This document shows positions 40,376 to 43,371 of a DNA stretch of 43,371 nucleotides, one piece after another (within the stretch, counting starts at the first letter, position 1; every line of letters starts with the position of its first letter). Location: contig CALFIY010000101.1 of the NCBI GenBank assembly GCA_937877595.1, positions 1-43,371 on the forward strand, given 5' to 3'. The DNA is from an uncultured Prevotella sp. GTDB taxonomy: Bacteria > Bacteroidota > Bacteroidia > Bacteroidales > Bacteroidaceae. Made by a program: the position numbers and the translations under genes. Below the pieces are notes generated by a model that worked only from the letters and a program-made list of their open reading frames with translations, was not told the origin of the DNA and did not search any database.

Positions 40376-40933
40376 TTATTCCTGTCCAAGTAGTTCCTTT
40401 ATCTGCTGGGCTATAACTTCTGTCTTTGTAGTAGGCTCAAAGCGGGCCACGACCTGTCCCTTCTTATTGACAAGGAACTTGGTGAAGTTCCACTTGATGT
40501 CAGCCTTCTGCTTATAGTCGGGATCGGCCTTGGAAAGCATCTCGTCGAGAATGGGAGTGAGTTGGTGTGCAGGGTCCCAGCCAGCAAAACCTTTCTGTTC
40601 CTGCAGGAATACGAACAGTGGGTCGGCATCCGGGCCGTTCACCTTCACTTTCTTAAACTGTGGGAACTCCGTTCCGAAGTTGAGTTTGCAGAATTCGTGT
40701 ATCGACTCGTCGGTACCGGGAGCCTGTTGTCCGAACTGGTTGCAGGGGAAGTCGAGAATGTTGAAGCCCTGGCTATGATACTCCTCGTAGAGTTTCTCCA
40801 GTTCATCATACTGCGGAGTGAAGCCACACTTCGTAGCAGTATTGACGATAAGCAACACCTCATTGGCATACTCGCGGAGCGACACGTCCTTACCCTTGCG
40901 GTCTTTTACGGTAAAATCGTAGATGGTTTTCAT
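40376..40933 (-). CDS. Glutathione peroxidase family, probably thioredoxin-dependent
   Basis: A 185-residue peroxidase with the catalytic Cys36 ('NTATKCGFTPQY'), 'FPCNQFGQQ' (Cys64, Gln66) and 'WNFTKFLV' (Trp/Asn of the active site). A third Cys82 ('EFCKLNFGTEFP') lies where the resolving Cys of plant-type, thioredoxin-dependent GPx enzymes is found. Together with trxB directly downstream, the likely electron path is NADPH-TrxB-thioredoxin-Gpx, detoxifying H2O2 or lipid peroxides. No promoter match is seen in the 58 bp before it, so readthrough from the nuclease gene is possible. Confidence 0.95.
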   Translation of the reverse strand: MKTIYDFTVKDRKGKDVSLREYANEVLLIVNTATKCGFTPQYDELEKLYEEYHSQGFNILDFPCNQFGQQAPGTDESIHEFCKLNFGTEFPQFKKVKVNGPDADPLFVFLQEQKGFAGWDPAHQLTPILDEMLSKADPDYKQKADIKWNFTKFLVNKKGQVVARFEPTTKTEVIAQQIKELLGQE

Positions 40934-40991
40934 AATCTATAATATGTGTTTATTATTTGCTTTGTGTTTTCTGTCCTTCGTTTCAGGCGAC

Positions 40992-41945
40992 TCAGTTGAG
41001 CCCCCAGTCGGAGAGCATCTGCTGGCGCGACACCGATTCGACCGCTATCTCCACCTGATCTGAGAGATTGCAGAAGAAATCAATGCCCGTAAGTTCTTCC
41101 AGACGGTCGATATTGACGGCATAGTCCTTTAGTTTTCCCCATGATGTGCCGTCCTTATGTTCTATCCAGAAAGCCATAGCCTTCAGTGCAGTTCCCTTCT
41201 TGCTCAGCAGCGTCATGAAGAAATAGCGTGGAGCAATGTGTCCGCCGTTGGTGCGACTGAGAATGTTCTGCTCGCTGTCGATAGTTCCACCCTTGCATAC
41301 ATACATGGTGTCAGCCTGATTGCCCCATGTGCGCACGCGGCTCTCCATGGCACTCCATATCTGCTCATTGAAGTCGGGCACCATGGGATAGATGTTTGTC
41401 ATGTAGAAAGTCTGGCCGTTGGCCTCCTGCGAACAGAGTCTGTCTGCCGAGGCTACGATATGCCCCTTCTGATAATATGTGGAATTGGGCAGCGGTGGAC
41501 GGCTGCCGCTCAGTTCGTTGTATGTTGCCTGCTGCTCCGACTGCGGCACGTTGGGGTCGTAGGCCCATGGGTCGCCGTTAGGCCAACGGTTGCGGTTCCA
41601 GGAAGTGGCGCGCACCGTGTTGTAGACTTCGTAGCACACCCATCGCGTAGCCTTCAGCGAGTGATCCCATTCAAGGCTATAGTTCACGCCTGTCACCGAT
41701 GCGTCACTGCTGAGCACCGACCTGTGCACAATAACATCGCTCTGGCCGCCTTTCAGCCGTGGAAACTCATAGCGTGTGCGCGCTTCGACAGGTCCCGTTG
41801 TGTTTTGGTTCACGTTCGGCCCATTGCGCACGATGTCTGGCGACCCAGGTATTACGACGTCGTCGTCACCGCCGCATGCAACAAGGCCTCCCAATAATAT
41901 AGCCACTGTCAGCAATGGCAACAACAGACATAGACTTTTATTCAT
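40992..41945 (-). CDS. DNA/RNA non-specific endonuclease, surface or periplasmic lipoprotein
   Basis: A 317-residue protein with signal peptide and lipobox 'LGGLVAC' (Cys24). The nuclease domain of the NUC1/SmNuc (beta-beta-alpha metal) type has the catalytic motif 'KGHIVASADR' (His162) and the metal-binding Asn184 in 'YMTNIYPMVPDFN'. The family cuts DNA and RNA without sequence preference. The lipid anchor places it outside the cytoplasm, so it could scavenge nucleic acids (nucleosides for the deoxynucleoside kinases and Udk) or break down extracellular DNA. No promoter match was seen in the 124 bp upstream, which hold the L31 terminator. Confidence 0.93.
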   Translation of the reverse strand: MNKSLCLLLPLLTVAILLGGLVACGGDDDVVIPGSPDIVRNGPNVNQNTTGPVEARTRYEFPRLKGGQSDVIVHRSVLSSDASVTGVNYSLEWDHSLKATRWVCYEVYNTVRATSWNRNRWPNGDPWAYDPNVPQSEQQATYNELSGSRPPLPNSTYYQKGHIVASADRLCSQEANGQTFYMTNIYPMVPDFNEQIWSAMESRVRTWGNQADTMYVCKGGTIDSEQNILSRTNGGHIAPRYFFMTLLSKKGTALKAMAFWIEHKDGTSWGKLKDYAVNIDRLEELTGIDFFCNLSDQVEIAVESVSRQQMLSDWGLN

Positions 41946-41986
41946 AATCCCGTAGTGATGTTGTGCTTTTTCTTCTTGGAAAACAA

Positions 41987-42031
41987 AGAGGCGTGGCCGA
42001 CAGCATATGCAACTACTGTGGACGCGCCTCT
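41987..42031 (-). terminator. Probable terminator of rpmE2
   Basis: Arms AGAGGCG (41987-41993) and CGCCTCT (42025-42031) pair perfectly, with extra pairs inside and a loop of about 30 bases. The minus strand continues TTGTTTT after the stem. The large loop makes this less certain than the other terminators. Confidence 0.55.
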
Positions 42032-42069
42032 AAAAGTGTCTCTAAAAAATTACTCGCGTGAAATATGTG

Positions 42070-42324
42070 TTATTTCTTCGCAGTCTTACCGTAGCGGCTC
42101 ATGAACTTATCGACGCGTCCTGCCGTGTCGACAAGTTTGCTCTTACCTGTATAGAACGGGTGAGAGGTGCTCGAGATTTCGATTTTTACCACTGGGTAAG
42201 TCTCGCCCTCAAATTCCACGGTGTCGTTGGTCTTTGCCGTAGAGCGCGAGAGGAACATATCGCCGTTGGACATGTCCTTAAACACGACGGGGCGATAGTT
42301 TTCGGGATGAATACCTTTTTTCAT
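42070..42324 (-). CDS. rpmE2: 50S ribosomal protein L31 type B
   Basis: An 84-residue protein of the L31 B type: 'MKKGIHPENYRPVVFKDMS', 'YPVVKIEISSTSHPFYTGK' and 'DTAGRVDKFMSRYG'. It has no Cys pair, so it is the zinc-independent form. In many bacteria this form replaces a zinc-binding L31 under zinc shortage; whether this genome also has the zinc form cannot be seen. Single gene with a TAnnTTTG element 50 bases upstream and a likely terminator. Confidence 0.97.
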   Translation of the reverse strand: MKKGIHPENYRPVVFKDMSNGDMFLSRSTAKTNDTVEFEGETYPVVKIEISSTSHPFYTGKSKLVDTAGRVDKFMSRYGKTAKK

Positions 42325-42375
42325 TTTGAGTTTAATATTAATAATGTATAATGTTCAAATTCTTACTTCGGGCTG

Positions 42376-42383
42376 CAAAGGTA
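42376..42383 (-). promoter_or_regulatory. Candidate -7 element of rpmE2
   Basis: The minus strand reads TACCTTTG (TAnnTTTG). No TTTG was found 19-21 bp upstream. It gives a leader of about 48 bases. Confidence 0.5.
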
Positions 42384-42500
42384 CTACTTTTTTTTGAAGT
42401 ATGAAGTTTGATGTCTGATGTTTATGATAACAATTAAGGATTATTAACTAATCGCCAACAAAAAGTTCCTCCTTCCAACTTCTATGTCCGATGTTTTTTG

Positions 42501-42508
42501 TATCTTTG
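42501..42508 (+). promoter_or_regulatory. Candidate -7 element of udk
   Basis: TATCTTTG fits TAnnTTTG and lies 22 bases before the ATG at 42531. No TTTG at the usual -33 distance. Confidence 0.5.
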
Positions 42509-42530
42509 TAGCCTCTAAATAACAATAACT

Positions 42531-43172
42531 ATGATCATCATCGGAATCGCTGGCGGTTCAGGTTCTGGCAAGACCACCGTCGTGAAGCGTATTGCCAAGG
42601 CGCTGCCACCACACTGTGCCGCCATTATCCCTCTCGACTCCTATTATAATGACACTACCGATCTGACTTCAGAGGAGCGTAGGGCCATCAACTTCGACCA
42701 TCCTGACGCGTTCGACTGGAAGTTGCTGACAGATCAGATCAAGAAGCTCAAGAGCGGAGAGCCCATCGAGCAGCCTACCTATTCGTATGTGTTATCGAAC
42801 CGTCTGCCAGAGACCATCCATGTGGATCCGAAGCCTGTCATCATCCTGGAGGGCATCATGACGCTGCATCATAAGAAACTGCGCGACATGATGGATCTGA
42901 AGATATACGTGGATACCGACAGCGACGTACGTCTGATCCGTAACATCCGTCGTGATGTGGTGGAGAGAGGCAGGACTGTCGAGATGGTGCTGAGCCACTA
43001 TGAGAACGACGTGAAGCCCATGCACGAGCAGTTCATCGAGCCCACGAAGAAGTTTGCCGACCTTATCATCCCCTGGGGGCGCGAGAACAAACGGGGCATC
43101 GATATCCTGCGTACCTATATTCAAGGGTTCTCTGAAGAGGTTCGCGAAGAAATGAAGAATATCGAGGATTAG
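42531..43172 (+). CDS. udk: Uridine kinase
   Basis: A 213-residue enzyme that phosphorylates uridine and cytidine (pyrimidine salvage). It has the P-loop 'GIAGGSGSGKTTVVKRI', 'IPLDSYYNDTTDLTSEERRAINFDHPDAFDW' (part of the nucleoside site), 'VIILEGIMTLHHKKLRDMMDLKIYVD' in part and 'RLIRNIRRDVVERGRT'. The start at 42531 is clear. Its 3' end overlaps the convergent DUF308 gene by 4 bp. Confidence 0.95.
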   Translation: MIIIGIAGGSGSGKTTVVKRIAKALPPHCAAIIPLDSYYNDTTDLTSEERRAINFDHPDAFDWKLLTDQIKKLKSGEPIEQPTYSYVLSNRLPETIHVDPKPVIILEGIMTLHHKKLRDMMDLKIYVDTDSDVRLIRNIRRDVVERGRTVEMVLSHYENDVKPMHEQFIEPTKKFADLIIPWGRENKRGIDILRTYIQGFSEEVREEMKNIED

Positions 43173-43371
43173 TCTTCCGCAGGAGCTTTGGGGAGGTAGG
43201 CATCATGATCCTCAGGGATGATGTCTGCCTCTTCTTCGGTAGTCTCTACCTCCTCTGCGTCCTGTACTTCCTCTGCCTGCTGAATCTCCTGAGCCTTGGC
43301 ATACTTACGCCTGTCACTGTGGAACTTGATGGAGTTGATCATCTCCGTCACGCCGTAGAGTAGGGTACACC
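43169..43371 (-). CDS. DUF308 (HdeD-like) membrane protein, C-terminal end (5' part outside window)
   Basis: The frame is open at the right edge, so only the last ~66 residues are seen. They begin 'CTLLYGVTEMINSIKFHSDRR', almost the same as 'CSLLYGVTEIINAIKIHSIRR' in the DUF308 protein at 2006-2635; that stretch is the end of the last membrane segment and the first cytoplasmic residues. A strongly acidic tail of about 40 residues follows (repeats of AEEVE/AEEVQ). A GTG at 43351 could look like a start, but the homology runs through it, so this is the end of a longer gene. Confidence 0.8.
   Translation of the reverse strand, partial: CTLLYGVTEMINSIKFHSDRRKYAKAQEIQQAEEVQDAEEVETTEEEADIIPEDHDAYLPKAPAED

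Overview
The window looks like a chromosomal segment from a Bacteroidales bacterium, most likely Prevotellaceae. The genus is an inference from style and gene content. Many genes are preceded by the Bacteroidetes promoter pattern TTTG, 19-20 bp, TAnnTTTG. Shine-Dalgarno sequences are mostly weak. Typical Bacteroidales genes are present: DUF4738 lipoprotein, DUF349 repeat protein, zinc-free L31, OmpA-type porin, trx-type glutathione peroxidase and a HlpA-like glycosyltransferase. No rRNA, tRNA, IS element, prophage or CRISPR array was found.

Layout. 1-2.6 kb: the end of an AraC regulator, a DUF1846 protein and a DUF308 membrane protein. 2.7-6.4 kb (minus): a U32 (RlhA-like) protein read in frame into a zinc-ribbon lipoprotein, and MetA carrying the acetyl-CoA-type residue Glu111. 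6.4-14.9 kb (minus): a compact five-gene phospho-signalling operon with one good promoter. In transcription order it encodes a four-zinc-ribbon protein, a membrane Ser/Thr kinase, a protein with four tandem AAA+ domains, a zinc-ribbon/FHA protein and a PP2C phosphatase. This is the best candidate for an undescribed system: kinase (writer), FHA (reader), PP2C (eraser) and AAA+ remodeller, linked by shared zinc ribbons.

15-20.7 kb (minus): M13 peptidase, ABC-F ATPase, a repeat-bearing gap with an AraC remnant, and an OmpA-family porin. 20.8-25.2 kb (plus): cobU-cobT-cobS for the cobalamin lower loop, two tandem deoxynucleoside kinases and a YigZ/IMPACT protein. 25.2-27.5 kb (minus): HIT protein, compact FNT channel and DUF1015. 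27.7-30.8 kb: a surface-glycan group. A GT2 gene is followed by a second glycosyltransferase broken by a nine-G run (a likely ON/OFF switch), and a membrane acyltransferase is transcribed divergently from overlapping promoters. 30.9-33.2 kb (plus): pgi, a HAD phosphatase/mutase and an orphan helicase-associated domain. 33.2-38.1 kb (minus): DUF349, a P-type Ca2+-like ATPase and a DUF4738 lipoprotein. 38.3-43.4 kb: corA with a structured leader, gpx-trxB, a lipoprotein nuclease, rpmE2, udk, and the end of a second DUF308 gene.

Besides the signalling operon, the most notable points are the phase-variable glycosyltransferase, mutually exclusive hairpins in the corA leader that would bury the ribosome binding site, the U32-lipoprotein fusion, and seven-base tandem repeats that encode nearly the same peptide inside two unrelated genes (abc-F and cobT).
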